Shown in pieces: positions 38,502-48,117 of a stretch of DNA of 64,000 nt. The position numbers were made by a program, and so were the translations under genes. Source of the DNA: Mesorhizobium sp. B2-4-15. GTDB taxonomy: Bacteria; Pseudomonadota; Alphaproteobacteria; Rhizobiales; Rhizobiaceae. Within the stretch, counting starts at the first letter, position 1, and each line of letters begins with the position of its first letter. The stretch is from the NCBI RefSeq assembly GCF_006658505.1, contig NZ_VFUZ01000005.1:212872-276871 (forward strand), read 5' to 3'. The notes under the pieces were generated by a model. The model worked only from the letters and a program-made list of their open reading frames with translations, searched no databases and was not told the origin of the DNA.

Positions 38502-39268
38502 TTGCCTCGTCTGGCTATGTCACCCACCGCCCGGACCAGCATGTCGAGGTCCTGCGGCCGCGACAGGCGGTGGTCGCCGTCGGGAATGAGCGACAGCGTG
38601 ACATCGTCGGCCGGCAGCAGCCCGACCAGTCTCAACGCATGGCTCGACGGCACGTCGGGATCGGCAAGGCCCTGCAGGATATGGACCGGGCAATGCGTGT
38701 CGATCGGCCCGGTCATAACCCGGTTGTCGCGCCCGTCCTCGATCAGGGCCCTGGTGTAGATGTAGGCCTCCGTGGAATAGTCCGACGGCTCGGCGAAAAA
38801 ACCTTTTTCGGCGAGGTCGCGTTTCTGCGCCTTGGTCAGCACCGGCTCGACCAGCTCACTGGTAAAATCCGGCGCCGGCGCCAAGAGCACCAGGCCGACG
38901 ACATTTGTGTCGCCGGCCTTGCGCAGTTCCTGCACCATGCGCAGCGCGATCCAGGCGCCGATCGACGAGCCGACCAGAATCTGGTTGCCCTTGGTGAAAT
39001 GCCGGAACACGGCAAGGCTTTGCGACAGCCATTTCGAAATCGTGCCGTCGACAAAGGCGCCGCCGGATTCGCCATGGCCCGAATAGTCATGGCGCAAGAA
39101 CGCGCGGCCTTCCCTCGCCGTCCAGTCGGCCAGCATCTCGGCCTTCGTGCCCAGCATGTCGGACTTATAGCCGCCGAGCCAGACGATGCCCGGTGTGGCG
39201 CCGGATGTATGGCGGACCGCGATGCGCGATCCATCGACGTCCAGAAAAGTGGGGGCGGTGGCGGTCAT
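38498..39268 (-). CDS. Alpha/beta hydrolase (ABHD10-like)
   Basis: A 256-residue serine hydrolase fold. The oxyanion region is GIVWLGGYKSDMLGTK, the nucleophile elbow is VGSSIGAWIAL, the acid is in LQGLADPDVPSSHAL and the histidine in IPDGDHRLSRPQD. RHDYSGHGESGG is typical of the ABHD10/palmitoyl-thioesterase-like group. The substrate is unknown; it could release the acid of an ester imported by the coupled BenE-type transporter (inference). First gene of the leftward pair, divergent from infC across 230 bases. Confidence 0.85.
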   Translation of the reverse strand: MTATAPTFLDVDGSRIAVRHTSGATPGIVWLGGYKSDMLGTKAEMLADWTAREGRAFLRHDYSGHGESGGAFVDGTISKWLSQSLAVFRHFTKGNQILVGSSIGAWIALRMVQELRKAGDTNVVGLVLLAPAPDFTSELVEPVLTKAQKRDLAEKGFFAEPSDYSTEAYIYTRALIEDGRDNRVMTGPIDTHCPVHILQGLADPDVPSSHALRLVGLLPADDVTLSLIPDGDHRLSRPQDLDMLVRAVGDIARRGK

Positions 39269-39501
39269 GGGCTATCGATCGGTCCTGGTTGACTGGCCCG
39301 GTGTCTGGGCTCCGGTCTTTTGGCACAGCCAGAGGCGAGGCGGAAAGTGCTCGCGATGCTTCTTTGCTTGGTACAGGCTCTTGATCAGGTGATTTCCTGA
39401 GAACGCTGTGCTATTGACTCCGCCCGCGCGCTTCCCACATTGGCGCGTCCACATACAGTTTTGTACGAACCCTGAACGAAACGGCCAAGGAGACCACGAC
39501 C

Positions 39502-40038
39502 ATTCGCAGACCTTTCAAAGCAGCGGCGCCCACCAAGGATGGCCCGCGCTCCAACCGTGACATCCGGGTTCCCCGGGTCCAGCTTATCGACGCCGAAGGC
39601 CAGAACCGTGGCGACGTTTCCATCAACGACGCATTGCTGCTCGCCGAAGAGGCAGGGCTCGATCTCGTCGAAATATCGCCCAACGCACAGCCGCCCGTCG
39701 TAAAGATTCTCGATCTCGGCAAGTTGAAATACGCCAACCAGAAGAAGGCTGCCGAGGCCCGCAAGAATCAGAAGGTCATCGAGATCAAGGAGATCAAGAT
39801 GCGCCCGAACATCGACAGCCATGATTACGAGACCAAGATGAAGGCGGTTCGCCGCTTCTTCGAGGAAGGCGACAAGGTCAAGCTGACGCTGCGCTTCCGC
39901 GGCCGCGAGATGGCGCACATGGAACTCGGCATGCAGCTTCTGAACAAGGTGCGCGAGGAAGTCGCGACCATCGCCAAGGTCGAGGCGGAACCGAAGCTCG
40001 AAGGCCGCCAGATGATGATGGTGCTGGCGCCGCGCTAA
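39502..40038 (+). CDS. infC: Translation initiation factor IF-3, ATT start
   Basis: A 178-residue factor that binds the 30S subunit, prevents premature 50S joining and checks the start codon. The N-terminal domain is [20 protein letters not shown], and the C-terminal domain has [32 protein letters not shown] and [10 protein letters not shown]. No ATG or GTG fits the N terminus. An ATT at 39502 lies 8 bases after a perfect AAGGAGA, and from it the protein begins [19 protein letters not shown]. An AUU start is the known self-regulation device of infC: IF-3 discriminates against it. Starting at the later ATG (39634) would lose 44 conserved residues. Confidence 0.93.
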   Translation: MRRPFKAAAPTKDGPRSNRDIRVPRVQLIDAEGQNRGDVSINDALLLAEEAGLDLVEISPNAQPPVVKILDLGKLKYANQKKAAEARKNQKVIEIKEIKMRPNIDSHDYETKMKAVRRFFEEGDKVKLTLRFRGREMAHMELGMQLLNKVREEVATIAKVEAEPKLEGRQMMMVLAPR

Positions 40039-40336
40039 GCAGACTCCGTTCGCTTCGCCGGGCGTCGTCTGCTCAGGTTTCTTTGGTTGTCGCAGGTCCT
40101 CACCGCACCATGCAACACTTTGCGGAACCCGGCTCAGATCACGTTAAGGTTAGGCGTGGCCGTCGCGCTCCCAATTCGCCTGAATTGTGCTACAGGCGTC
40201 CCGACGATCGGCGGGACGCCTGTTTCTTGGCCACAGCCGCGATCGCCGGCTTTGTTTTTATGCCTGTCGTTCTCCCAAAACCGAGTTCATTTTTTGGGCG
40301 GCAGGCGATAGGCTCCTCGACGATCGGATACCTCCC

Positions 40337-40963
40337 TTGGACAATGAACCGAAATACGGGCTGGGCAACTACCAGCAGATGCGCAGGCTGGTGCTTGCCG
40401 TGCTGGTGGTGGTGCTGTTTCTGGCGCTGCTGTTTGGTCAGTCGACCTTCCCGCCCGACACGCCGGTGCATGAATCGATCGAAATGTTCGGCGTGCTCCT
40501 GATTTTCCTCGGCATCGTCGGTCGCCTCTGGGCGACGCTGTATATAGGCGGACGCAAATCTTCCGAGGTGGTCACGGGCGGGCCCTATTCGATCACCCGC
40601 AATCCGCTCTATGTGTTCTCGACCGTGGCTGCGGCCGGTGTCGGTGCGCAGATCGGCTCGTTCTCCGGCGTCATCCTGTTCGCGGTTCTGTGCGCGGGTG
40701 CCTTCCATATCGTCATCCTGCGCGAGGAGAAGTTTCTGAAGGAGGCGCTCGGCGCACCGTACCAGGCCTATCTGGAGAGGGTGCCGCGCTTCTTCCCGAA
40801 GCTTTCGCTCTACCAGGAAGGCGAAACAGGCAGCTTCAAGCCGCGTCTGCTGCTCACCACGCTGCTGGATGGGCTGGTGTTCCTGGTCGCACTGCCGGCC
40901 TTCGAACTGATCGACGGTGCCCAGCAGTCGGGCATGCTGCCGGTGTGGTTCACGCTTCCCTGA
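40337..40963 (+). CDS. Isoprenylcysteine carboxyl methyltransferase-like membrane protein
   Basis: A 208-residue protein with about five hydrophobic helices. The catalytic-type C-terminal signature of the ICMT/PEMT group is present: VTGGPYSITRNPLYVFS, then EEKFLKEALGAPYQAYLERVPRFFP. Such bacterial proteins use S-adenosylmethionine at the membrane; targets are mostly unknown. The TTG at 40337 (LDNEPKYGLGNY) is a possible start; ATG 40379 (MRRLVLAVL) is the shorter choice. The 298 bases between infC and this gene hold no gene I can support; an imperfect hairpin (40038-40044 with 40067-40073) follows infC. Confidence 0.75.
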   Translation: MDNEPKYGLGNYQQMRRLVLAVLVVVLFLALLFGQSTFPPDTPVHESIEMFGVLLIFLGIVGRLWATLYIGGRKSSEVVTGGPYSITRNPLYVFSTVAAAGVGAQIGSFSGVILFAVLCAGAFHIVILREEKFLKEALGAPYQAYLERVPRFFPKLSLYQEGETGSFKPRLLLTTLLDGLVFLVALPAFELIDGAQQSGMLPVWFTLP

Positions 40964-41038
40964 TCTGTAGGGCAGTTCGGTCTCTGTCGCGGTCAGCGAG
41001 CAGAATTGTCACGACCCGGGACTACTGTCACCGATGTC

Positions 41039-41222
41039 GGCGCTGCCCCTCACCTGCCTGCCGGCATCCTCTCCCCCGTATAGTGACGGGGAGAGGGGGC
41101 TCTCATCGATGGTTTCGCCAATCGCCGGCGTTGTCAGGAATAGCGCCAAGGGGTGTGGCCAGCCCTTTCTCCCCGTCACTATACGGGGAGAAATGCCCGG
41201 CAGGGCAATGAGGGGCAGCGCC
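41039..41222. repeat. Long palindromic element, family B (CTCCCCGTATAG type)
   Basis: Two inverted arms. The left (41039-41101) reads GGCGCTGCCCCTCACCTGCC then CTCCCCCGTATAGTGACGGG. The right (about 41165-41222) reads TTCTCCCCGTCACTATACGG then GAGGGGCAGCGCC. The two copies enclose about 60 bases. The same element recurs at 63783-63969. It fills part of the 486-base gap before rpmI. Confidence 0.85.
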
Positions 41223-41319
41223 AACACTCGGAAGAGAAACTGAAGCGATGGCTTTGGCGAGTGAATGTGTCGGGTGTTGCGCACGGGCCTTCTTTGACGT
41301 ATAGGACCGCCGTTCAAGA

Positions 41320-41351
41320 AAACCGCCCGGCAGGGCATGCCGTGGCGGTTT
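41320..41351 (+). promoter_or_regulatory. Strong hairpin in the rpmI-rplT leader
   Basis: Two stacked stems: AAACCGCC (41320-41327) with GGCGGTTT (41344-41351), and inside them CGGCA (41328-41332) with TGCCG (41338-41342), around a GGGCA loop. It ends about 100 bases before rpmI and is followed by CATTTGCTTTTC. Ribosomal protein L20 represses this operon through a leader in other bacteria, so an autoregulatory or attenuator role is plausible but unproven. Confidence 0.5.
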
Positions 41352-41449
41352 CATTTGCTTTTCGGGCTTTGGTCGGCCCGAAGCGAACAAAACAAGAGGC
41401 GTGGAGTGCCGGAGGCACGACAGGGACCTCATAGAAACGGAGTAGCAAA

Positions 41450-41653
41450 ATGCCCAAGATGAAGACCAAGTCGGCCGCCAAGAAGCGGTTCAAGATCACA
41501 GGTACGGGTAAAGTCCTGTCGGCTGCGGCCGGCAAGCGTCACGGCATGATCAAGCGTTCCAACAAGTTCATTCGAAATGCCCGCGGCACGATGGTTCTGG
41601 CTGAACCGGATGGCAAGAAGGTCATCAAGAATTTTCTGCCGAACGGCCTCTAA
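41450..41653 (+). CDS. rpmI: 50S ribosomal protein L35
   Basis: A 67-residue, strongly basic ribosomal protein: [20 protein letters not shown], then [16 protein letters not shown]. Length and sequence are typical. GGAGTAG precedes the ATG by a normal distance. rplT follows after 37 bases in the same operon, as in nearly all bacteria. infC lies 1.4 kb upstream, with a methyltransferase and a repeat inserted between. Confidence 0.97.
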   Translation: MPKMKTKSAAKKRFKITGTGKVLSAAAGKRHGMIKRSNKFIRNARGTMVLAEPDGKKVIKNFLPNGL

Positions 41654-41690
41654 GGCATTCGGTCTGGACAGCGTTTAAGGAGATCATGAC

Positions 41691-42092
41691 ATGGCACGCG
41701 TAAAGAGAGGCGTCACCTCGCACGCCAAGCACAAGAAGGTCCTGAAAGCCGCCAAGGGCTTCTACGGCCGCCGCAAGAACACCATCCGCATCGCCAAGCA
41801 GGCGGTGGAAAAGTCGCTGCAGTACGCCTACCGCGACCGCAAGAACCGCAAGCGCTCGTTCCGCGCGCTGTGGATCCAGCGCATCAACGCGGCGACGCAT
41901 GAGCACGGCTTGACCTATGGCCGCTTCATCGACGGCCTCAACAAGGCCGGCATCGAGATCGATCGCAAGATCCTGTCGGACATGGCCATCCATGAACCGC
42001 AGGCGTTCGCAGCCCTGGTCGCCAAGGCCAAGGTGGCGCTCGAATATCTGAAGAACACCACGCCGAACGCTTTTGAAAGCGCTGTCGCTTAA
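41691..42092 (+). CDS. rplT: 50S ribosomal protein L20
   Basis: A 133-residue basic protein that binds 23S rRNA early in 50S assembly: [59 protein letters not shown]. The C terminus is longer than the usual 117-120 residues by about 14. AGGAG lies 8 bases before the ATG. It ends in a strong terminator before pheS. In other bacteria L20 also represses its own operon. Confidence 0.97.
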   Translation: MARVKRGVTSHAKHKKVLKAAKGFYGRRKNTIRIAKQAVEKSLQYAYRDRKNRKRSFRALWIQRINAATHEHGLTYGRFIDGLNKAGIEIDRKILSDMAIHEPQAFAALVAKAKVALEYLKNTTPNAFESAVA

Positions 42093-42131
42093 GACCAGCG
42101 CTTCCCAAGCATTCTTAGTACTGATTTTGGG

Positions 42132-42168
42132 GAACCCGCGCTGGCACGGCTGGCGCGGGTTCTTTTTT
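42132..42168 (+). terminator. Rho-independent terminator of rplT
   Basis: A perfect 10-bp stem GAACCCGCGC (42132-42141) with GCGCGGGTTC (42153-42162), an 11-base loop, then TTTTTT. It lies 40 bases beyond the stop. Confidence 0.92.
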
Positions 42169-42178
42169 GGCCCCTGAT

Positions 42179-42209
42179 GTAACCAAAATGGCACCCGCGT
42201 AACCAAAAT
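42179..42209 (+). promoter_or_regulatory. Direct repeat GTAACCAAAAT upstream of pheS
   Basis: Two identical 11-base copies at 42179-42189 and 42199-42209, exactly 20 bases apart (about two helical turns), 45 bases before the pheS start. The spacing suggests tandem binding of a regulator on one face of the DNA, or promoter-related sequence. No known binding site is recognised. Confidence 0.4.
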
Positions 42210-42254
42210 CGTAACGCACGCTAAGGCCTGCCACCGAATAGAAAGAATTTCGCC

Positions 42255-43352
42255 GTGAACGCCACCGCTGGAAATCTTGAAACCCTTGAAGCTTCCTTGA
42301 TGGCCGACATCGCCTCGGCTGCCGACGAGCCGGCGATCGAGGCCGTGCGTGTCTCGGCCCTCGGCAAGAAGGGCTCGGTCTCCGAAATGCTGAAGACACT
42401 CGGCGCGATGAGCGCCGAGGAACGGCAGGTGAAGGGTCCAGCAATCAATGGCCTGAAGAACCGCATCACGGAGGCGCTGACGGCTCGCAAGGCCGAACTC
42501 AGGGATGTAACGATCGCCGCCCGCCTCGCCGCCGAAAAGGTCGACGTGACGCTGCCGGTGCGGCAGTCGCCGGCCGAGCGCGGCCGCATCCATCCGATCA
42601 GCCAGGTGATCGACGAGATCGCGGCGATCTTCGGCGATCTCGGCTTCGCCATCGCCGAAGGTCCCGATATCGAGACCGACTACTACAATTTCACCGCGCT
42701 GAATTTCCCCGAAGGCCATCCGGCGCGCGAGATGCACGACACCTTCTTCTTCCAGCCGGACGAGAAGGGCGAGCGCAAGCTTTTGCGCACGCACACCTCA
42801 CCCGTGCAGATCCGCACCATGGAGCGGCAGAAGCCACCGATCCGCATCGTCATTCCGGGCAAGACCTATCGCCAGGATTCCGACGCCACCCACTCGCCGA
42901 TGTTCCACCAGGTCGAGGGCCTGGTGATCGACAAGTCGGCCAACGTCGCCAACATGAAGTGGGTGCTGGAAGAGTTCTGCAAGGCCTTCTTCGAGGTGCC
43001 GAGCGTGAAGATGCGCTTCCGGCCGTCCTTCTTCCCGTTCACCGAACCGAGCCTCGAGGTCGACATCCAGTGCGACCGCTCGCGGCCCGGCGAAGTGCGC
43101 TTCGGCGAAGGCTCCGACTGGATGGAGATCCTCGGCTGCGGCATGGTGCACCCCAACGTGCTCAAGGCCGGCGGGCTCGATCCGGACGAATACCAGGGCT
43201 TTGCCTGGGGCATGGGCATCGACCGCATCGCCATGCTGAAATACGGCATGCCGGACCTGCGCGCCTTCTTCGACGCCGACGTGCGCTGGCTGTCGCATTA
43301 CGGCTTCCGTCCGCTCGACATGCCGACGCTGTTCGGGGGCCTGAGCCCGTGA
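42255..43352 (+). CDS. pheS: Phenylalanine-tRNA ligase, alpha subunit
   Basis: A 365-residue catalytic subunit of the alpha2-beta2 enzyme. An N-terminal coiled coil contacts tRNA. Class II motifs follow: [19 protein letters not shown] (motif 1), [12 protein letters not shown] and [19 protein letters not shown] (motif 2), and [17 protein letters not shown] (motif 3). GTG 42255 gives [19 protein letters not shown], matching the usual start. pheT follows after 43 bases. The gene has its own transcription start region after the rplT terminator. Confidence 0.97.
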   Translation: MNATAGNLETLEASLMADIASAADEPAIEAVRVSALGKKGSVSEMLKTLGAMSAEERQVKGPAINGLKNRITEALTARKAELRDVTIAARLAAEKVDVTLPVRQSPAERGRIHPISQVIDEIAAIFGDLGFAIAEGPDIETDYYNFTALNFPEGHPAREMHDTFFFQPDEKGERKLLRTHTSPVQIRTMERQKPPIRIVIPGKTYRQDSDATHSPMFHQVEGLVIDKSANVANMKWVLEEFCKAFFEVPSVKMRFRPSFFPFTEPSLEVDIQCDRSRPGEVRFGEGSDWMEILGCGMVHPNVLKAGGLDPDEYQGFAWGMGIDRIAMLKYGMPDLRAFFDADVRWLSHYGFRPLDMPTLFGGLSP

Positions 43353-43395
43353 CGAGCCAAGAAATCCCTGCTGCCAAAGCTTACGGAACAGTACA

Positions 43396-45804
43396 ATGAA
43401 ATTCACTCTCTCCTGGCTCAAGGATCACCTCGAGACCGACGCCTCGCTCAACGAGATCGTCGAGCGGCTGACGTCGATCGGCCTCGAAGTCGAGCATGTC
43501 GACGACAAGTCCAGCCTGAAGCCGTTCGTCATCGCCAAGGTGCTGACGGCGGTGCAGCATCCCGACGCCGACCGGCTGCGGGTGCTGACCGTCGATACGG
43601 GGGATGGCAAGGCCCCTGTGCAAGTGGTCTGTGGCGCACCCAACGCGAGGGCGGGCCTGATCGGCGCCTTTGCCGCGCCCGGCACCTATGTGCCCGGCAT
43701 CGACGTGACGCTGACCGTCGGCAAGATCAGGGGCGTCGAAAGCCACGGCATGATGTGTTCCGAGCGCGAACTGGAACTGTCCGACGAGCACAACGGCATC
43801 ATCGACCTCCCCGGGGATGCGCCGGTCGGCACCAGCTTCGCCGCCTATGCGCATCTCGACGATCCGGTCATCGAGATCAATCTGACGCCGAACCGGCCGG
43901 ACGCCACCAGCGTCTACGGCATCGCGCGCGATCTCGCCGCGAGCGGGCTCGGACGGCTCGTGGGTGGCGCGATCATGCCACATGTCGGCGAGGGCCTGTG
44001 CCCGGTGAAGGTGACGATCGAGGCGCCGGAACTCTGCCCCGGCTTCGCGCTGACGATGGTAAGGGGCGTCAAGAACGGCCCGTCGCCGAAATGGCTGCAG
44101 CAGCGCCTGATCGCCATTGGCCTCAGGCCCATCAGCGCGCTGGTCGATATCACCAACTATGTCACTTTCGACCGCGGCCGGCCGCTGCATGTGTTCGACG
44201 CGGCGAAGGTTGCTGGAAATCTCGTTGTGCGCCGGGCGAAGGACGGCGAAAAGCTGCTGGCGCTAGACGGCCGCGAATACACGCTCACGCCGGAGATGTG
44301 CGTGATCGCTGACGACAATGGCGTCGAATCGATCGCCGGCATCATGGGCGGCGAGCATTCCGGCTGCGACGAGAACACCACCGACGTGCTGGTCGAGTCC
44401 GCGCTCTGGGACCCGATCGCCACCGCCCGCACCGGCCGCACGCTCGGCATCATCTCAGACGCCCGCTACCGCTTCGAGCGCGGCGTCGATCCCGAATTCA
44501 TGGTGCCCGGCATCGAGCTCGCGACCAGACTGGTGCTCGATTTCTGCGGCGGCACGCCTACCGAAATGGAAGTGGCCGGCTATGCCGGGCGCAAGCCGAA
44601 GATCGTGTCGTTCCCGCTGTCGGAAGTGAAGCGGCTGACGGGCATCGAGGTGCCGAAGGCGGAAAGCCTCGACATCCTGACCCGCCTTGGTTTCCAGCCG
44701 CAGGGCTCGGGCGACGTCGTCAAGGTCAAAGTGCCGTCCTGGCGGCCGGATGTCGACGGCAAGGCCGACCTTGTCGAGGAAGTGATGCGCATCCACGGCG
44801 TCGACAACATCGCGCCGCAGCCGCTCGGCGCGCATGACGCGGTCAACGCAAAGATCCTGACCACACTGCAGATCCGCACCCGCACGGCCAAGCGGGCGCT
44901 TGCCGTGCGCGGCATGATGGAAGCCGTCACCTGGTCGTTCATTCCGGCCAAGCATGCCGAGCTGTTCGGTGGCGGCCAGGCGGCGCTGAAGCTCGCGAAT
45001 CCGATCGCCGCCGATATGTCGGACATGCGGCCATCGCTGCTGCCGGGGCTGATCACGGCCGCGCAGCGCAATGCCGACAGGGGCATCGGCGACGTGGCGT
45101 TGTTCGAAGTGTCGGGCACCTATGAGGGCGACGGCGCCGACCAGCAGCGGCGCGTGGCCGCCGGCGTGCGGCGCGGCACCGCCAAGCTCGACGGCTCGGG
45201 CCGCAACTGGGCCGGCAATTCCGGCCCGGTCGGCGTGTTCGACGCCAAGGCCGATGCGATCGCGGCATTGGAGGCCTGCGGCGCGCCGGTCGAGCGGCTG
45301 CAGATCGAGCCCGGCGGTCCGGCCTGGTATCATCCTGGCCGTTCCGGCACGATCAAGCTCGGCCCGAAGACCGTACTCGGCACATTCGGCGAGTTCCATC
45401 CCAAGACAATGGAAGGGCTCGATGTCTCCGGGCCGCTCTGCGGCTTCGAAGTGTTCGTCGACGCCGTGCCCGAGCCGAAGGCCAAGCCGACGAAAACCAA
45501 GCCGAAGCTCGAGCTTTCCGCCTTCCAAACGGTGAAGCGCGACTTCGCCTTCGTCGTCGACAGAGGAGTCGAGGCCGGCACGCTGGTGCGCGCGGCCCTT
45601 GCCGCCGACAAGAAGCTGATCACGGCCGTTTCGGTTTTCGATATCTTCGAGGGCGCGTCGCTCGGCGAGGGCAAGAAGTCGATCGCCATCGAAGTGTCGA
45701 TCCAGCCGGTCGAAAAGACGCTGACCGACGAGGATTTCGAGGCCTTGGCCAAGCGTATCGTCGAGAATGTCGGCAAGCAGACGGGCGGCGTGCTGCGAGG
45801 CTGA
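43396..45804 (+). CDS. pheT: Phenylalanine-tRNA ligase, beta subunit
   Basis: An 802-residue subunit providing tRNA recognition and editing of Tyr-tRNA(Phe). The N-terminal EMAP/OB tRNA-binding domain is [18 protein letters not shown] then [14 protein letters not shown]. The B3/B4 editing domain holds [20 protein letters not shown]5 and the class-II-like core have [19 protein letters not shown]. The C-terminal ferredoxin-like anticodon-binding domain is [18 protein letters not shown]. Length is typical. A small unknown gene follows within 12 bases. Confidence 0.97.
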   Translation: MKFTLSWLKDHLETDASLNEIVERLTSIGLEVEHVDDKSSLKPFVIAKVLTAVQHPDADRLRVLTVDTGDGKAPVQVVCGAPNARAGLIGAFAAPGTYVPGIDVTLTVGKIRGVESHGMMCSERELELSDEHNGIIDLPGDAPVGTSFAAYAHLDDPVIEINLTPNRPDATSVYGIARDLAASGLGRLVGGAIMPHVGEGLCPVKVTIEAPELCPGFALTMVRGVKNGPSPKWLQQRLIAIGLRPISALVDITNYVTFDRGRPLHVFDAAKVAGNLVVRRAKDGEKLLALDGREYTLTPEMCVIADDNGVESIAGIMGGEHSGCDENTTDVLVESALWDPIATARTGRTLGIISDARYRFERGVDPEFMVPGIELATRLVLDFCGGTPTEMEVAGYAGRKPKIVSFPLSEVKRLTGIEVPKAESLDILTRLGFQPQGSGDVVKVKVPSWRPDVDGKADLVEEVMRIHGVDNIAPQPLGAHDAVNAKILTTLQIRTRTAKRALAVRGMMEAVTWSFIPAKHAELFGGGQAALKLANPIAADMSDMRPSLLPGLITAAQRNADRGIGDVALFEVSGTYEGDGADQQRRVAAGVRRGTAKLDGSGRNWAGNSGPVGVFDAKADAIAALEACGAPVERLQIEPGGPAWYHPGRSGTIKLGPKTVLGTFGEFHPKTMEGLDVSGPLCGFEVFVDAVPEPKAKPTKTKPKLELSAFQTVKRDFAFVVDRGVEAGTLVRAALAADKKLITAVSVFDIFEGASLGEGKKSIAIEVSIQPVEKTLTDEDFEALAKRIVENVGKQTGGVLRG

Positions 45805-45815
45805 GCTATATTCAC

Positions 45816-46163
45816 GTGACCCCACTCGAAATATTTTTTGTTCAGGAGTTTTGCCGTTCCGCGCGCATTTCTCCTGACTTGGTGAGCGTGTTGAAAGTTA
45901 AGGAGCGCAGCCGCAATCCTGTGGGATTCATGACCACGATCATTCCTTCGTCGGTTGCCGAGGAATTGCGTTTTGATGGTCGAGTGTTCAGTTCAGCCAG
46001 AGTAGCGCATGTCGGACCCGACCGACTTCCTTGCGGCATGGTTCTGTTCTTCGATGAGGTTACAGGAATGCTCGATGCGATCGAAGGCTTCGCTTATGGC
46101 GAAGAGTGGCCTTCGGTCGAAGAACCTATCTTCTGGTCAGAGCCCAACGAACAAATGAGTTGA
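45816..46163 (+). CDS. Hypothetical protein after pheT
   Basis: A 115-residue protein without a motif I know. The middle reads GFMTTIIPSSVAEELRFDG and the end is acidic (GYGEEWPSVEEPIFWSE-like pattern). It starts with GTG 12 bases after pheT. ATG 45930 (MTTIIPSS) is an alternative start that would remove a region of clearly lower GC (GAAATATTTTTTG). Composition differs from its neighbours, suggesting transfer. It somewhat resembles small immunity-type proteins in size and acidity, but I cannot support that. Confidence 0.5.
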   Translation: MTPLEIFFVQEFCRSARISPDLVSVLKVKERSRNPVGFMTTIIPSSVAEELRFDGRVFSSARVAHVGPDRLPCGMVLFFDEVTGMLDAIEGFAYGEEWPSVEEPIFWSEPNEQMS

Positions 46164-46202
46164 CGGGTTGCAGTTGCACGTCGAATCGCCCTCCAAAGAG
46201 CG

Positions 46203-46805
46203 ATGGACCATCTCCGCTATTCCGGGCTCTCGTTCGAGAAACAACGCGCGGCTTTTTTCGCCATCGTAGCGGCTGATCCGCTGCTGGCCGAAACGCTGGA
46301 GCGGGTGCGCACGCTTGCGCTGCCGGACTGGCTGGTGGTTTCAGGGGCGCTCTACAACAGCGTCTGGAACCATCTGACCGGCATGCCGTCCGGCTACGGC
46401 ATCAGGGATGTCGACCTGTTCTATTTCGAGGACAGCGACCTATCCTACGGGGCCGAGGACGCGGTCATTCGCCGGGCAGCCAAGCATTTCGAAGGGCTGG
46501 CGCTGCCGGTGGAGGTGCGCAATCAGGCGCGGGTGCATCTGTGGTATCCACAAAAATTCGGACGGCCTTGCCCGCGCTACCTGAGCTCCAGTGAATCGGT
46601 CAGTTATTTCGCCTCAAAGACGCATGCAGTGGGCGTGCGCTTTGACGCCGATGGGCAGCTCGATCTTGTGGCGCCATTCGGTCTCGACGACATCTTCTCG
46701 TTCCGCATCACACCGAACAAGGTGATGGACAACCAGCGAACGCATGAGGCTAAGGGCAAACGGGCGCGGGAGATGTGGCCGGAGATTGAGGTGGTGCCGT
46801 GGTGA
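46203..46805 (+). CDS. Nucleotidyltransferase family protein (COG3575/NTP_transf_6 type)
   Basis: A 200-residue protein. LALPDWLVVSGALYNSVWNHL is followed by GIRDVDLFYFEDSDLSYGAED, in which the paired acidic residues of D-V-D-L resemble a polymerase-beta-type metal site. The C-terminal part has FGLDDIFSFRITPN. The family is widespread in proteobacteria and uncharacterised. It begins with ATG 46203, 39 bases after the preceding hypothetical, with a weak ribosome site (AAAGAG). Not obviously linked in function to its neighbours. Confidence 0.75.
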   Translation: MDHLRYSGLSFEKQRAAFFAIVAADPLLAETLERVRTLALPDWLVVSGALYNSVWNHLTGMPSGYGIRDVDLFYFEDSDLSYGAEDAVIRRAAKHFEGLALPVEVRNQARVHLWYPQKFGRPCPRYLSSSESVSYFASKTHAVGVRFDADGQLDLVAPFGLDDIFSFRITPNKVMDNQRTHEAKGKRAREMWPEIEVVPW

Positions 46806-46835
46806 CCACCCTCCCCCTTGTGGGGAGAGTGAAGG
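46806..46835. repeat. Fragment of palindromic element, family C
   Basis: ACCCTCCCCCTTGTGGGGAG repeats the core of the family C element (52650) with a short internal hairpin CTCCCC/GGGGAG. Confidence 0.45.
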
Positions 46836-46876
46836 GCGTGCTGGAAGAAACGCACCCTGCTATTCGTTCCTGTCCC

Positions 46877-47449
46877 ATGCAGTTTTCAATCACCAACAGC
46901 GCGACCCGGTATGGCTGGGCCATGATCATCCTCCACTGGCTGATCGGGATCATGTTTATCGGCCAGTTCGTGCTCGGCTTCATGATGGTGAGGATCCAGA
47001 GCCAGCGAACGGCCTTCGAACTCATCCAGTTGCACAAATCCCTGGGCTTCCTGCTGCTGGGCCTCGTCATCCTGCGTATCGGCTGGCGGCTCGGCAATGC
47101 GGCACCGCACTTGCCGCCTTCGGTCGGCGCCCTGGAGCGGCGCACGGCGCCGCTCGCGCATCTGGCGCTCTATGCCTTCCAGACCGCTTTGCCCCTGTCA
47201 GGCTGGGCGCTGGTTTCGGTCTCGACGCTGGAAATCCCGACCATGCCGTTCAACCTGTTCGTGATGCCCGACCTGCCTTTGGCGGAGTCCGACGCCGCGG
47301 AGAGCTTCTGGGCGGCAACGCACTGGTATCTCGCCTATGCCGGCATCGCGCTGGTGGCGCTGCATGCCGCCGCCGCCCTGCGCCACCACTTCCTGCTGCG
47401 CGACAGCGTGCTCGCTCGCATGATCACACCTTCGTCAGGCAGGGAATAG
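46877..47449 (+). CDS. cybB: Cytochrome b561 family protein
   Basis: A 190-residue inner-membrane di-haem cytochrome with four helices. Haem histidines are visible in MIILHWLIGIMFIGQF, in LIQLHKSLGFLLLG, and in the last helix region THWYLAYAGIALVALHAAAALRHH. Members oxidise quinol or move electrons to superoxide (CybB). The ATG at 46877 (MQFSITNSATRYGWA) gives the usual short N terminus. A yceI-like gene follows after 70 bases; b561 and YceI pairs are common in proteobacteria. Confidence 0.9.
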   Translation: MQFSITNSATRYGWAMIILHWLIGIMFIGQFVLGFMMVRIQSQRTAFELIQLHKSLGFLLLGLVILRIGWRLGNAAPHLPPSVGALERRTAPLAHLALYAFQTALPLSGWALVSVSTLEIPTMPFNLFVMPDLPLAESDAAESFWAATHWYLAYAGIALVALHAAAALRHHFLLRDSVLARMITPSSGRE

Positions 47450-47518
47450 TGCGGGCGGTTCGCGCGTTTGTGGGGGTGAGGACGCGAAACGCGTTACCTC
47501 CAGGAAAGGAACAATCCC

Positions 47519-48094
47519 ATGCATGCGCGCATCCTTGGATTCGCGGCTTTTGCCGCATGCCTAGCCGTGCCCGCCACTGCCGCGGTGGCGCTGAGCGACG
47601 CTGCGGGCAGCTACACGATCAGTCCGGCACGCTCCAGCATCCGCTTCACCATAGGCAAGGCCGGTGGCGGCGGCTTCGATGGCGCCTTCGCCCGCTTCAA
47701 AGGCACGATCCGCATCGACAATGGTGACGTCGGGCGCTCGAAGGTCGACCTCACCATCTATCCGGAAAGCGTCGGCACCGGCCAGGGCCGCATCGATGCC
47801 TTCCTGCGCTCCGACGCGGTGTTCGATGCGGCCAACAGCCCGGAGATCCAGTTCCACTCGACCAGCGTTATCCGCACCGGCGACACATCAGCCCTTGTCA
47901 CCGGCAGGCTGACGGCGCGCGGCAAGACGTTTCCGGAAAAGTTCACCGCCGAACTCGATGGGTTGAAGGCCGGCACGATAAAATTCCATGTCACCGGCAA
48001 GGTGCTGAGGTCGCGCTATGGCATGGATGTCGGCACGCCGCTCTACTCCAACGTCGTGGATTTCAACATGACGCTGACGGGCAAGAGGGGCTAG
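47519..48094 (+). CDS. YceI-family periplasmic lipid-binding protein
   Basis: A 191-residue exported protein. The signal peptide is ILGFAAFAACLAVPATAAVA, cleaved near residue 22-25. The YceI lipocalin-like barrel follows: YTISPARSSIRFTIGKAGG, RIDAFLRSDAVFDAANSPEI and FHVTGKVLRSRYGMDVG. Family members bind polyisoprenoids such as quinones in the periplasm. The cytochrome b561 gene directly upstream supports a quinone-linked role. AGGAAAGGA lies before the ATG. Confidence 0.9.
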   Translation: MHARILGFAAFAACLAVPATAAVALSDAAGSYTISPARSSIRFTIGKAGGGGFDGAFARFKGTIRIDNGDVGRSKVDLTIYPESVGTGQGRIDAFLRSDAVFDAANSPEIQFHSTSVIRTGDTSALVTGRLTARGKTFPEKFTAELDGLKAGTIKFHVTGKVLRSRYGMDVGTPLYSNVVDFNMTLTGKRG

Positions 48095-48117
48095 TTCTAA
48101 GCCGCGCCTGCTCGGGT

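Noticed and set aside
40039..40336. Gene between infC and the methyltransferase
   Set aside because: Short frames here have no start signals, no family resemblance and unlikely composition; the stretch is best left as non-coding.
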